From positions 116,884 through 180,883 of the forward strand of contig PIVX01000002.1 in NCBI GenBank assembly GCA_003353785.1: a DNA stretch of 64,000 nucleotides, written 5' to 3'. The notes beneath the pieces were generated by a model, which was not told the origin of the DNA, did not search any database, and saw only the letters and a program-made list of their open reading frames with translations. Each line of letters starts with the position of its first letter. Within the stretch, counting starts at the first letter, position 1. The stretch is from Gammaproteobacteria bacterium (GTDB lineage: Bacteria; Pseudomonadota; Gammaproteobacteria; PIVX01). Both the position numbers and the translations under genes were made by a program. Shown here piece by piece: positions 45,901 through 53,888 of this stretch.

Positions 45901-46035
45901 CTTAATATCCCTGATAATCATAAAGATAGTGTAAATGAGATAATTAATGACATGGTAAATGAATATTTATTGGAGATAGGAGAAAAAAAACCAATCTTAA
46001 ATGATGATTTAAATCCAAATTCTACTGTACCTTAA
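42949..46035 (+). CDS. Large effector-like protein with kinase-like motifs
   Basis: 1028 residues, no signal peptide and no membrane segment. Residues 43-170 hold about three tandem repeats of roughly 45 residues (LYDHAVKNVMEGNSP, LYNQAVKNVIDGIYP, LFNTAVRNTIDKM). Residues 235-400 look like a divergent kinase fold: FFYIKKSEKHPGDDIAEVYG (possible ATP-binding Lys and helix-C Glu), a hinge-like MYIASEFYTGFEPL, then YDVQTENINFYLD and GRIDFGWMLDDI, matching the D-x4-N catalytic loop and DFG metal site in order and spacing. The middle is long, acidic and helical; a separate C-terminal domain lies at about 905-1010. The layout fits a secreted effector of a Legionella-like bacterium. It could instead be a HipA-like or phosphoinositide-kinase-like enzyme. 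No named homologue recognised. Confidence 0.7.
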   Translation: MPIEIKNIASKIKKKAPLTNDEEVAYKKFLTEMSSSFGGLDLKLSSNQKILYDHAVKNVMEGNSPTAEEKLAYEKALSELRVKFSFSSKVKLTEDEIELYNQAVKNVIDGIYPESEEQKNLYISLSLKIERKINSGFAFEKNNLVEEHSQFSKDEEILFNTAVRNTIDKMVELENSSQQNEMHRIQENAYKLYDLAKDISPFAGKVRYYEEEEDVSGAQKKAEHSGRYWDEYKAKFFYIKKSEKHPGDDIAEVYGSKLSQVLINESVADCSFVKNEQKDVMYIASEFYTGFEPLYKHKRWAFDKKTSDFNRKFKKSDLNSPDPSTEQHPLAQSINSLKNHEVHELCSVLATSLLYRGYDVQTENINFYLDENGDRHVGRIDFGWMLDDIALDPKVRLLSNRNIAVAPWVRTKPTNHYREYFIFDVVQEVLPVQLEKIAMNAQNKIDQLLAEMENCLKNIGNSVVLMYKEFYQAESLYNLAKHIGMQEWGVPFLDELMPLSGKLGLKFDHVDEAIVERLKECVHSTLRDNIISRSQQMHCIAQCINYQNAVKEDPNNKYEHGVKLLADLLDTDDFERIINKFKKDGAKFVDFNKNSGDDYPELVLNEKFILDLASEYENMAGHERKTLTIFVAEFCDDKALLKKIKAKNQELYENIKDPNTRKINFNKYDNELSNDDVTVTNDIEKDAKVIKYIEYLLSNKFDENEDEDKIDLQNSLQNIIVLNDYSSQDQNYYKKILNTFKEYAIERSEVDDWDEELDALYDDARQHFLIDKKKLEYTKLILKSINDNISLSSLTLAKHAEVQKIFNKLVADGTLTKTSEPENFILAVYELKKEDIKVFEKAINEYKSPKNVLLKNTIMLSPNKTQLATNKSYQEFVSPPPLGLSTNVKNNVNIENKLQDSLNFLKKIKKLTCFSPPKQVELSSGDIYYETTVTNKNKNDTKIRLAKNGEKAYIAGTYDEESYRALVEVYVRTHKITDPKKVTPLNIPDNHKDSVNEIINDMVNEYLLEIGEKKPILNDDLNPNSTVP

Positions 46036-46097
46036 TATATTTAAGAACTTCAAAACAATTTCGCTAGCTATGAGTAGAGCACATATCGTCAAGTAGT

Positions 46098-46144
46098 CAT
46101 AACGAAATAGTCTTGGGACGTACGTGATGGTCTTGTTCGTTATG
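46098..46144. repeat. Inverted repeat in the gap after the effector gene
   Basis: CATAACGAA (46098-46106) pairs perfectly with TTCGTTATG (46136-46144). The 29-base loop contains the palindrome ACGTACGT (46118-46125). The block is less AT-rich than its flanks. No U-tract follows. It may be a regulatory or structured element, or a remnant. Confidence 0.35.
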
Positions 46145-46264
46145 GGTTAGTAGTACATATTTAGAAAGTATCGATAAAAAATGAGATATCAAGAATTTAA
46201 TGTTGAGCATGGGTAGTTAGATATTAACTAGAATATACTAAAATAATTAACAAACTATTAAGTA

Positions 46265-46298
46265 AATGCCAATGACTCTATTAAGTTTCATTGGCATT
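46265..46298 (-). terminator. Terminator of the minus-strand secreted-protein gene
   Basis: AATGCCAATGA (46265-46275) and TCATTGGCATT (46288-46298) form a perfect 11-bp stem with a 12-base loop, beginning ten bases after the minus-strand stop codon. On the minus strand it is followed by TTACTTAAT, a modest U-tract. It also lies at the end of the effector gene's strand, so it may serve both. Confidence 0.5.
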
Positions 46299-46307
46299 AA
46301 GAGCTAC

Positions 46308-46817
46308 CTATCCTTTTTTTGCATGATCATAATTGGGGTGCATATGACCTGTTGCATCGATATTAATCTTTAATTCCCCGGAAACGTGCCTCGCAAAACC
46401 ATAAACATTGGTAAGCATGAATGTTTTTCCTCCAGCTCTATAAATAGTATGAGGATCATATCCATATATTTTTTTCATTATCAATTTTGTTTGTTTAAGA
46501 AGGTTATGAGTATTAACTCTAACTTTCTGATCTCGGCCATGCTTTTCACCACCATCGTTAAATAATCCCATAATGCGTACTTCATTGTATCCTTCTTTAA
46601 AACTATTTTGTTTTATGATTATAGTTACTGTAGCGTTAGCTTTTATCACTCCTTCATAGTTATCAGCAAAAAAAATAGGTGTGCCATTTAAGTCTTCCAT
46701 CCAATACTTAAGTTCAAATTTGGCACCATTATTAATTGTTATTTTGTTATAGAAACCATATGCATTAAATGTTAATGATATTGCAATAAAAACTGATATA
46801 AAACGCTTCATTTTCAT
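46308..46817 (-). CDS. Secreted hypothetical protein
   Basis: 169 residues with a signal peptide (MKMKRFISVFIAISLTFNAYG, cleavage after about residue 21). AAGG lies seven bases before the start and a well-formed promoter precedes it. The mature protein starts FYNKITINNGAKFELKYW and is beta-rich with several Gly/His/Asn segments (FNDGGEKHGRDQKVRVN, GHMHPNYDHAKKG). No cysteines and no family recognised. Being next to the effector candidate, independently transcribed and exported, it is a plausible host-interaction protein, but that is inference. Confidence 0.6.
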   Translation of the reverse strand: MKMKRFISVFIAISLTFNAYGFYNKITINNGAKFELKYWMEDLNGTPIFFADNYEGVIKANATVTIIIKQNSFKEGYNEVRIMGLFNDGGEKHGRDQKVRVNTHNLLKQTKLIMKKIYGYDPHTIYRAGGKTFMLTNVYGFARHVSGELKINIDATGHMHPNYDHAKKG

Positions 46818-46843
46818 AGTAGTACCTTTTTTTAAGTTGCAAA

Positions 46844-46872
46844 ATTGTACCTATACTGAGGTTACTTTACAA
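46844..46872 (-). promoter_or_regulatory. Promoter of the minus-strand secreted-protein gene
   Basis: Read on the minus strand, TTGTAA (46872-46867) and TACAAT (46849-46844) are 17 bases apart, 26 bases before the start codon at 46817. Both elements are good sigma-70 matches. Confidence 0.6.
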
Positions 46873-47118
46873 TGTATTCAATTTTGAAATGGGATTAATT
46901 ACCCATTATGATGTTAGTTATTCACTAAGGCTAATAATTGGCTGAAATATATCTGATCCTGAGAGATATTCATTTATAGTATTAAGGTAAAGTAGCCTGA
47001 TCAGAAGATAGGGTTATACTTATCAAGTTTTGGTTAAATGAGAGGTTTATAGCGGAAATAGCATATTAGTATTAGATAGCAAGAAGCCGACAAGAGCATA
47101 TATTACCTATCTTTACTA

Positions 47119-48873
47119 TCAAGATTTATTTCTTTTGTAATTACTCCTATTATTATAATTTCTTTTATTAGTGTTACGGTGATAATGTTTCTTTTTGTGG
47201 GGAGGAGGACTAGTTTTTTTACTACCGAAAATTAAATTTATAAGATTGCGGAATATACCTTTCTTTTTTATTTTGCTTTTATTAAGCACATTTAATTCTT
47301 TTACTACAGGAATATCATGTTGCTTTTTATATTCATTTTGGATTTGCTTTTTCTCTGCTGGTTTATTAACCATAGTATAACTAGCTTTTTTATTTTGTTC
47401 ATTTTCTTGCTGAAGACAGTCGATTTTATAATTTGGCGTATTAAGATATTTATTGGGAATGATTGTGATGTTAACTTCTAAGCGTTTTTCTATCTCTGCA
47501 ATTGAAGTACGTTTCTCATTTAAAATGAAAGTTGCTACTTCTATTGGGAGTTGAGCTACTACTTGTTTAGTATTGCTGTTTAGAGCATTTTCTTCAATAA
47601 CTCTAATCATAGACAATGCTAAAGAGGCATTATTTCTAACTGTACCAATGCCATCGCAAGTTGGACAAACAATATTACTAGATTCCGATAATGCGGGGCG
47701 TAATCTTTGCCTTGAGAGCTCTAATAAACCAAATTTTGAAATTTTACTAATTTGTATTCTGGCTTTGTCAGATTTAATTGCTTCACGAAAATGATTTTCA
47801 ACAGTACGTTGGTTTTTCACATAGGACATATCGATAAAATCAATTACTATTAATCCACCAATATCCCGAATTTTTAATTGCCTAGCAATTTCTGTCGCTG
47901 ATTCTAGGTTAGTATTAAGAGCAGTTTCTTCTATATCACCACCTTTAGTTGATTTAGCTGAATTTATGTCTATAGCATATAAGGCTTCTGATTTATCTAT
48001 GACTATAGAGCCTCCTGATGGAAGTGTTAATTCTCTTTGGTATGCTGATTCAATTTGATGTTCAATATTAAATCTTGTGAATAGGGGGATAGTGTCTTGG
48101 TATAATTTTAATTTATTAATAAAATCAGGCCTAACTTGTTGGATATAATTTTTAGCTTTAATGTAGGTTTCATGATCATCAATAACTATATCAGCTATAT
48201 CTTTACGTAAATTGTCTCTGATAGAACGTATAATTATATCACTATCTTGATAGATCAAAAAAGGAGGTGGCTTTTGGTTAAAAGCTTCTTCAATAGCCGC
48301 CCATTGGTTTTTGATAATTTCTAGATCCCATGCTAATAACTCTTGGTTCTTTCCAAGCCCAGCTGTTCTAATAATCACACCTGCGTTTTCTGGAAGCTCT
48401 AAAGAATCCAAAAAAGTCTTTAGATCTTCACGATCATCTCCTTCAATTTTGCGTGATACTCCTCCAGCTTTGGGATTATTAGGCATTAGTACTAGGTAAC
48501 ACCCAGCTATTGAAATATATGTGGTTAAGGCCGCGCCTTTTGCTCCTCTTTCAACTTTTTCAACTTGAACCATGATTTCCTGGCCAGGATGTAGGGCATC
48601 TACAATGGTAGGTTTGTCCTTCTTTTTTGCTGAGTTTTTGAAGTATTTAGGAATAACTTCTTTTAAAGGTAAAAATCCTTGACGTTCTGCCCCATAATCA
48701 ACAAAAGCAGCTCCTAAGCTTGGTTCTATTCTAGTTACTTTTGCTTTATAAATATTAGATTTGGTTTTTTTGGGGCCAGCATGTTCAATATCTAAGTCAT
48801 ATAGCTTATTGTTTTGAACTATTGCTACTCTTAACTCTTCAGGTTGAGTTGCATTTATTAGCATTCTTTCCAT
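47119..48873 (-). CDS. rne: Ribonuclease E with a very short C-terminal tail
   Basis: 584 residues against 1061 in E. coli. The catalytic half is complete: S1 domain (KVTRIEPSLGAAFVDYGAERQGFLPLKE), DNase I-like and RNase H-like regions (YAIDINSAKST, GLIVIDFIDMSY) and the zinc-link CPTCDG. It opens MERMLINATQPEELRVAI, as RNase E rather than RNase G does. After about residue 490 only a linker remains, with an amphipathic stretch GIFRNLINLIFGSKK resembling the membrane-anchor helix, and a basic His/Asn/Arg/Lys tail. The degradosome scaffold for RhlB, enolase and PNPase is essentially absent. GAGG precedes the start. Confidence 0.93.
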   Translation of the reverse strand: MERMLINATQPEELRVAIVQNNKLYDLDIEHAGPKKTKSNIYKAKVTRIEPSLGAAFVDYGAERQGFLPLKEVIPKYFKNSAKKKDKPTIVDALHPGQEIMVQVEKVERGAKGAALTTYISIAGCYLVLMPNNPKAGGVSRKIEGDDREDLKTFLDSLELPENAGVIIRTAGLGKNQELLAWDLEIIKNQWAAIEEAFNQKPPPFLIYQDSDIIIRSIRDNLRKDIADIVIDDHETYIKAKNYIQQVRPDFINKLKLYQDTIPLFTRFNIEHQIESAYQRELTLPSGGSIVIDKSEALYAIDINSAKSTKGGDIEETALNTNLESATEIARQLKIRDIGGLIVIDFIDMSYVKNQRTVENHFREAIKSDKARIQISKISKFGLLELSRQRLRPALSESSNIVCPTCDGIGTVRNNASLALSMIRVIEENALNSNTKQVVAQLPIEVATFILNEKRTSIAEIEKRLEVNITIIPNKYLNTPNYKIDCLQQENEQNKKASYTMVNKPAEKKQIQNEYKKQHDIPVVKELNVLNKSKIKKKGIFRNLINLIFGSKKTSPPPHKKKHYHRNTNKRNYNNRSNYKRNKS

Positions 48874-49200
48874 TGTAATTCCTCTTTAATTCATTAAAAG
48901 AGAGCCTACTAGGAAATAGATCTATGTATGGCTAGGTAATTATATAATTCTAATATATACAATCTGTTACAAAATTTCCTTCATAATAAATAAAACTTTT
49001 ATTTGTAAACCAAAACTTTTATAATTAAATATAAACATAAATCTAATTCTGTGGCTCATTACTTGAATTATTTCTTAAAAACCGTTTGACACTTATAAAA
49101 AATAAGATAGCTCTGGTGCCAAAATTGTTCAAGTACGTATATTGTAATATAATAGCAACATTTACTATTTTCTTCAATTTGTAATTAATACGGATAAGAT
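48874..49200. other. Divergent rne-rluC intergenic region
   Basis: 327 bases between the two starts, conserved as a divergent pair in gammaproteobacteria. The left side would be the rne leader, which in E. coli mediates autoregulation; I see no long stable fold in it here. The rluC promoter is at 49125-49153. No gene is present. Confidence 0.5.
49125..49153 (+). promoter_or_regulatory. Promoter of rluC
   Basis: TTGTTC (49125-49130) and a perfect TATAAT (49148-49153) are exactly 17 bases apart, 47 bases before the rluC ATG. Confidence 0.6.
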
Positions 49201-50157
49201 ATGAATCAACCATCTAACACTTTGCTGGCTAAAATATTAACAGTTGATTGTCAAGATATTGGACAACGACTTGATAATTATCTAATTAGGAGCTTATTCA
49301 GTGTTCCTAAATCTCATATATATAAAATTATTAGGAAAGGTGAAATAAGAGTTAATAGTGGTAGAAAAAAGGCCAGTTATAAACTTGAAGAAGGTGATAA
49401 AATTAGGATCCCTCCTATGTCTATGGCAGAAAAGCTAATAAAAAAATTACCTCTTTATGATGTAAAGAGCTGGGTTTTATTTGAAAATGAAAAAATAATT
49501 GTCATTAATAAGCCATTTGGGTTAGCAGTACATGGTGGTAGCGGTGTGAATTTTGGACTTATAGAACTGGTTAGGAAACATTATAATTCTAATGATATTA
49601 ATCTAGTACATAGATTAGATAGGGAGACATCAGGATGTATTGTATTGGCAAGAAAAAGAAATATATTACGACAATTGCACGCACAGTTTAGAGATAATGA
49701 AGTTAAGAAAACTTATTTAACCTTATTGAACGGTAAACTAGCAAAATCGGGTATTATCAGAACATACATTAAAAAAAATGTTTTATGCTCTGGTGAAAGA
49801 ATAGTAAAAGTTGCAGCTTCGGATGATGGTAAAGAAGCTATTACTAATTTTAGGGTGTTGGGAATAAAAAATAATATAACTTTATCAATGGTTAAAATTC
49901 ATACAGGCAGAACCCACCAAATAAGGGTGCAAGCATCTGAATTAAAAGCTCCTGTTATTGGAGATGATAAATATGGTGTAGTTAGTTTTAATAAAAAATT
50001 TTTTCAAGAAGAAAAACAAAGTAGAATGTTATTACATGCCTATAGGATAGAATTTTTACTGGCAGGGTCAGCCTATGTATTTAACGCTCCTTTAGATGAT
50101 TTATTTCAAAAATGCCTTTGGAAAAATAATTTTTCAGCAGAATTTGATAAAAATTAA
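49201..50157 (+). CDS. rluC: 23S rRNA pseudouridine synthase RluC
   Basis: 318 residues. An N-terminal S4 RNA-binding domain (RLDNYLIRSLFSVPKSHIYK, RKGEIRVNSGRKK) precedes the catalytic domain with the active-site Asp in VHRLDRETSGCIVLARK. The third motif MVKIHTGRTHQIRVQ is complete. RluC modifies three uridines of 23S rRNA. Divergence from rne supports RluC over RluD. Confidence 0.94.
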   Translation: MNQPSNTLLAKILTVDCQDIGQRLDNYLIRSLFSVPKSHIYKIIRKGEIRVNSGRKKASYKLEEGDKIRIPPMSMAEKLIKKLPLYDVKSWVLFENEKIIVINKPFGLAVHGGSGVNFGLIELVRKHYNSNDINLVHRLDRETSGCIVLARKRNILRQLHAQFRDNEVKKTYLTLLNGKLAKSGIIRTYIKKNVLCSGERIVKVAASDDGKEAITNFRVLGIKNNITLSMVKIHTGRTHQIRVQASELKAPVIGDDKYGVVSFNKKFFQEEKQSRMLLHAYRIEFLLAGSAYVFNAPLDDLFQKCLWKNNFSAEFDKN

Positions 50158-50216
50158 CGCATCATGAGCTTTGTAATATGGTTTATTTTGTTATTTTAAC
50201 TTTAAGAGTTTAAATT

Positions 50217-50246
50217 TTGACTATTAGTCTCTTATTGCGGTAAAAT
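50217..50246 (+). promoter_or_regulatory. Promoter of the yceD-rpmF-plsX-fab operon
   Basis: TTGACT (50217-50222) and TAAAAT (50241-50246) are 18 bases apart. The yceD ATG is only six bases after the -10 element, so the transcript would begin at or very near the start codon unless translation begins further in. Confidence 0.5.
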
Positions 50247-50252
50247 GTTCCG

Positions 50253-50681
50253 ATGATTACTATACCATGTAAATTGAATCCATATAGACTTGCTAAACAA
50301 TCTAGAGAATTTTCTGGTAGTATTTTCTTGAGCAGTATGCAAAGGTTAAATGATGTGTACTTGCAAGATAATGGAAGCTTAGTACATATAGAATTAAAAT
50401 TTGAGTATGACAGTGAGAATGTTTGTGTTGTTAAAGGTCGATTTGATGTTAAGTTAGAATTGCCTTGTCAAAGATGTCTGCAAAAAATAGCATTTGATTT
50501 ATCCGATAGTTTTATTTTATCGCCTTATGGACTTGATCAAAAAATGGGAAAAATGAAGTACGATCAGGTTATCTTGGATGTTGACAATATAGATGTAAAT
50601 CAGATGATTGAAGATGAAATATTACTATGTTTACCTTATTTCCCAACTCATCAAAATAATAATTATTGTCAAATAAATTAG
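50253..50681 (+). CDS. yceD: YceD-family (DUF177) protein
   Basis: 142 residues. The conserved C-x2-C core CQRCLQKIAFDLSDSF lies mid-protein, followed by the acidic QMIEDEILLCLPYFPTH motif. In most bacteria yceD and rpmF are neighbours and co-regulated; the protein has been linked to 23S rRNA or ribosome accumulation. Its C-terminus is short and ends soon after PTHQNN, lacking the usual longer tail. The start is an ATG at 50253. Confidence 0.9.
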   Translation: MITIPCKLNPYRLAKQSREFSGSIFLSSMQRLNDVYLQDNGSLVHIELKFEYDSENVCVVKGRFDVKLELPCQRCLQKIAFDLSDSFILSPYGLDQKMGKMKYDQVILDVDNIDVNQMIEDEILLCLPYFPTHQNNNYCQIN

Positions 50682-50708
50682 TTTTATATAAATAAGGGGA
50701 GTGTCGGT

Positions 50709-50906
50709 ATGGCCGTACAAAAAAGTAAAAAATCAAGAGCTAGACGTAATATGCGTAGATCCCACGACAGTTTGTCTGTTCAAAGTTTGTCGACTGATAA
50801 AGTAACTGGTGAGACTCATCTTAGACATAATATGACTCCAGATGGTTACTACAAAGGTAGACAAATAATTGTACAGAAACAGGATGCAGAAGAAGAAGAA
50901 GAGTAG
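50709..50906 (+). CDS. rpmF: 50S ribosomal protein bL32
   Basis: 65 residues. [20 protein letters not shown] opens the protein, followed by [21 protein letters not shown], both highly conserved. The zinc-ligand cysteines found in some bL32 proteins are absent, as in E. coli. An AGGGGAG ribosome site precedes the ATG. The C-terminal Glu run is a small addition. Confidence 0.97.
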   Translation: MAVQKSKKSRARRNMRRSHDSLSVQSLSTDKVTGETHLRHNMTPDGYYKGRQIIVQKQDAEEEEE

Positions 50907-50935
50907 TATATGCAAATAAATAATGAGGCCATATA

Positions 50936-51943
50936 ATGATTAAATTAGCAATAGATGCTATGGGAGGAGATTTTGGGCCTTCTGTTGTTGTTCCTGCCTG
51001 TATAAACTCTATCAGGAAAAATAAAAACATTCATATGACTTTGATTGGAGATAAAAATGTAATCAAAAAATATTTAGCTACAGATGTTTTAGATAAATAT
51101 TCTAGTAGATTAGAAGTGGATCATACGGATGAACAAATATTGATGTCTGATTCTCCTTCGTCAGCTCTTAGAATGAAAAAAAAATCCTCAATGCGTTTGG
51201 CGATAAACAAGGTAAAAGATAAAGAAGCCGATGCCTGTGTTAGTGCAGGTAATACTGGAGCATTAATGGCTCTTTCTCGTTTTGTTTTGAAAACTATTCC
51301 AGGTATTGATAGAGCCGCAATTATTTCATCATTACCAATTGTGAATGGAAAGTGTCGTGCATTAGATTTAGGTGCTAATGTTGATAGTTGTGCAGAGCAC
51401 TTATTACAATTTGCTGTAATGGGAGCAACTATCGCTGAATCTGTTGACGGAATAGATAATCCTAGGGTTGGATTATTGAATGTAGGAGTTGAGGAAATCA
51501 AAGGTAATGACCTAGTTAAACAAACATCTCAATTGATAAGTGAAAGTGGATTAGTTAATTATATTGGTTATGTAGAAGGTGATTATTTCTTTTTAGGTGG
51601 GGCAGATGTTGTTGTTTGCAATGGTTTTGTTGGAAATGTGGCTTTGAAATCTGGGGAAGGGATGGCACGCAGAGTTAAAGAAGTTATATATTCAGAGTTT
51701 AAAAGAAATATTGTCACTCGCATTATGGGTATGATAGCTTATCCTGTATTCACTAGAATAGCTAAAGAGATCGATCCATCAAAATATAATGGAGCTACAT
51801 TGCTTGGTATAAATGGGATTGTGATCAAAAGCCATGGAAGTGCCAATACTTTTGCTTTTGAAGTTGCTATTTCTGAGGCTGTTAGTGAAGTTAAACATAA
51901 AGTTACAGACTTAATTACCAAACGAGTTAGTGAGTTATTATAA
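50936..51943 (+). CDS. plsX: Phosphate acyltransferase PlsX
   Basis: 335 residues. It converts acyl-ACP to acyl-phosphate at the membrane surface for PlsY. LAIDAMGGDFGPSVVVPA, the NTGALMALSRF region and FVGNVALKSGEGMA are intact. It starts 29 bases after rpmF and heads the fatty-acid cluster. Confidence 0.97.
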   Translation: MIKLAIDAMGGDFGPSVVVPACINSIRKNKNIHMTLIGDKNVIKKYLATDVLDKYSSRLEVDHTDEQILMSDSPSSALRMKKKSSMRLAINKVKDKEADACVSAGNTGALMALSRFVLKTIPGIDRAAIISSLPIVNGKCRALDLGANVDSCAEHLLQFAVMGATIAESVDGIDNPRVGLLNVGVEEIKGNDLVKQTSQLISESGLVNYIGYVEGDYFFLGGADVVVCNGFVGNVALKSGEGMARRVKEVIYSEFKRNIVTRIMGMIAYPVFTRIAKEIDPSKYNGATLLGINGIVIKSHGSANTFAFEVAISEAVSEVKHKVTDLITKRVSELL

Positions 51944-51954
51944 GGCCAAATAAT

Positions 51955-52932
51955 ATGATTCATAGTAAAATATTGGGTGTGGGATCTTACCTACCAGAAA
52001 AAATATTGACTAATGCTGATTTAGAAAAAATAGTGAATACTACTGATGAGTGGATTGTCGAGCGTACAGGTATTAGTGAGAGAAGAATAGCAGGAGAGGA
52101 TGAAACTTCTGCAACTCTAGGTTATAAAGCTGCGAGTCAAGCGCTCAAGAAAGCTGAAATTTCAGCAAATGAAATTGATATGATTATTGTTGCAACTTGT
52201 ACCTCTGATAGGTTTTTCCCAAGTACCGCATGCCTTTTGCAAGACAAATTAAGTATTAATAGAAATATCCCTGCATTTGATATAACTGCAGCTTGTAGTG
52301 GATTTGTGTATGCGTTAGTTATTGCAGAACAATTTATTCGAGGTGGAATACATAAAAATATTTTGGTTGTAGGTACAGAAGTTTTATCTAGAGGACTTGA
52401 TTGGACAGATAGAAATACATGTGTTTTATTTGGTGATGGTGCTGGAGCTATTATTTTGCAAGCATCTTCTGAGCCTGGTATTTTATCTGCAGATTTATAT
52501 GCACAAGGTAAATATAAAGAAATTCTAAGTTTGCCTAGTTTTGAAATTTTAGCTACCGAAAACTCTCAAAAACAGTTATTGCTACCGCATTTAGCTATGA
52601 ATGGTAAAGAAGTTTTTAAGTTAGCATCAAAATTTGTTGAGGAAGCTATTGTTGAAACTTTAGCTAAGAATAAATTAACGCATAAAGATATTGATTGGAT
52701 TATTCCTCACCAAGCTAATGAAAGAATTATGTATGCAATTTCTAAAAAATTAAATATATCATTTGATAAATTTGTTTCAACAATTAAATATCATGGAAAT
52801 ACTTCAGCAGCATCGATACCTTTGGCTTTAGATCAATTTATTGATGAAGGTAAAATAAAGCCTGGCCATCTTATATTGCTTGAAGGATTTGGAGGAGGGA
52901 TGACCTGGGGGTCAATTTTGATTAAGTACTAA
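51955..52932 (+). CDS. fabH: Beta-ketoacyl-ACP synthase III (FabH)
   Basis: 325 residues. It starts fatty-acid chains from acetyl-CoA and malonyl-ACP. The catalytic Cys is C114 (DITAACSGFVYAL), with His in DWIIPHQAN and Asn in YHGNTSAAS. It follows plsX after 11 bases and precedes fabD after four. Confidence 0.97.
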   Translation: MIHSKILGVGSYLPEKILTNADLEKIVNTTDEWIVERTGISERRIAGEDETSATLGYKAASQALKKAEISANEIDMIIVATCTSDRFFPSTACLLQDKLSINRNIPAFDITAACSGFVYALVIAEQFIRGGIHKNILVVGTEVLSRGLDWTDRNTCVLFGDGAGAIILQASSEPGILSADLYAQGKYKEILSLPSFEILATENSQKQLLLPHLAMNGKEVFKLASKFVEEAIVETLAKNKLTHKDIDWIIPHQANERIMYAISKKLNISFDKFVSTIKYHGNTSAASIPLALDQFIDEGKIKPGHLILLEGFGGGMTWGSILIKY

Positions 52933-52936
52933 TAAT

Positions 52937-53863
52937 ATGAAAAAAAAAATAGCTTATATTTTCCCGGGCCAAGGTTCTCAGTCAGTTGGTATGCTTAGTG
53001 AGCATTTAGATACATTTCCTCTAATAAGGGGGTTATTTGATAAAGCTTCTGTGATACTTAAATATGACTTGTATGATATTGTGTATAATGGTCCTGCTGA
53101 GAAGCTGAATAAAACAGTATATACTCAGCCAGCATTATTTATTGTTTCTTTTGCTTTGTATCAGATCCATGTTAAAAAATTTGGTGTATCACCAACATTT
53201 TTATTAGGGCATAGTTTAGGGGAGTATACGGCTCTTGCTTGTTCAAAAGCTCTAGAATTTGAAGAGGCAGTCTTTTTAGTGTCTAAGAGAGCCCAGCTTA
53301 TGCAAGAAGCTGTTCCAGAAGGAAAAGGAGGAATGGCAGCTATTATTGGTTTATCAGATGAAATTTTATCTGATATTTGTCATGAGGTTGGGGGTGAGGT
53401 GTCTCCTGCAAATTATAATTCAATTGGTCAAATTGTCATATCTGGAGATTTAGCGGCTGTTGAAAAAGCGATGAAACTAGCAAAAGAAAGAGGGGCAAAA
53501 ATTGTTAAACAACTACCGGTTAGTGTTCCTTCTCATAGTCCCATGATGAAAGGTGCCGCAAAAGTGTTTGCAGAACATTTGAATAATAGTAGTATTTTAG
53601 AACCTAAGATACCTGTTATTAGTAATGTGAATTTTGAACTATATAATTCTGTGTCTGAAATAAAAGAATTGTTAATAAAGCAGCTTTATCGACCTGTACA
53701 GTGGGTTAACTCTATAAAATATGTAATAGAAAATAATGTGAAGTTTTTTGTTGAATGTGGGCCAGGAAATATTTTGAGTGGGTTGAATAAAAGAATTAAC
53801 AAAGAAATTAAAACATATTCTGGTACTGAGCTATCAAAAATTTCTGAAATGTTAGAAGAATAA
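52937..53863 (+). CDS. fabD: Malonyl-CoA-ACP transacylase FabD
   Basis: 308 residues. It loads malonyl groups onto AcpP. The nucleophile is S93 in GHSLGEYTAL; the QGSQSVGML oxyanion region and the His-containing PVSVPSHSPMM are present. Confidence 0.97.
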   Translation: MKKKIAYIFPGQGSQSVGMLSEHLDTFPLIRGLFDKASVILKYDLYDIVYNGPAEKLNKTVYTQPALFIVSFALYQIHVKKFGVSPTFLLGHSLGEYTALACSKALEFEEAVFLVSKRAQLMQEAVPEGKGGMAAIIGLSDEILSDICHEVGGEVSPANYNSIGQIVISGDLAAVEKAMKLAKERGAKIVKQLPVSVPSHSPMMKGAAKVFAEHLNNSSILEPKIPVISNVNFELYNSVSEIKELLIKQLYRPVQWVNSIKYVIENNVKFFVECGPGNILSGLNKRINKEIKTYSGTELSKISEMLEE

Positions 53864-53888
53864 TTGTTAAAATTTTAAGGGGATGATA

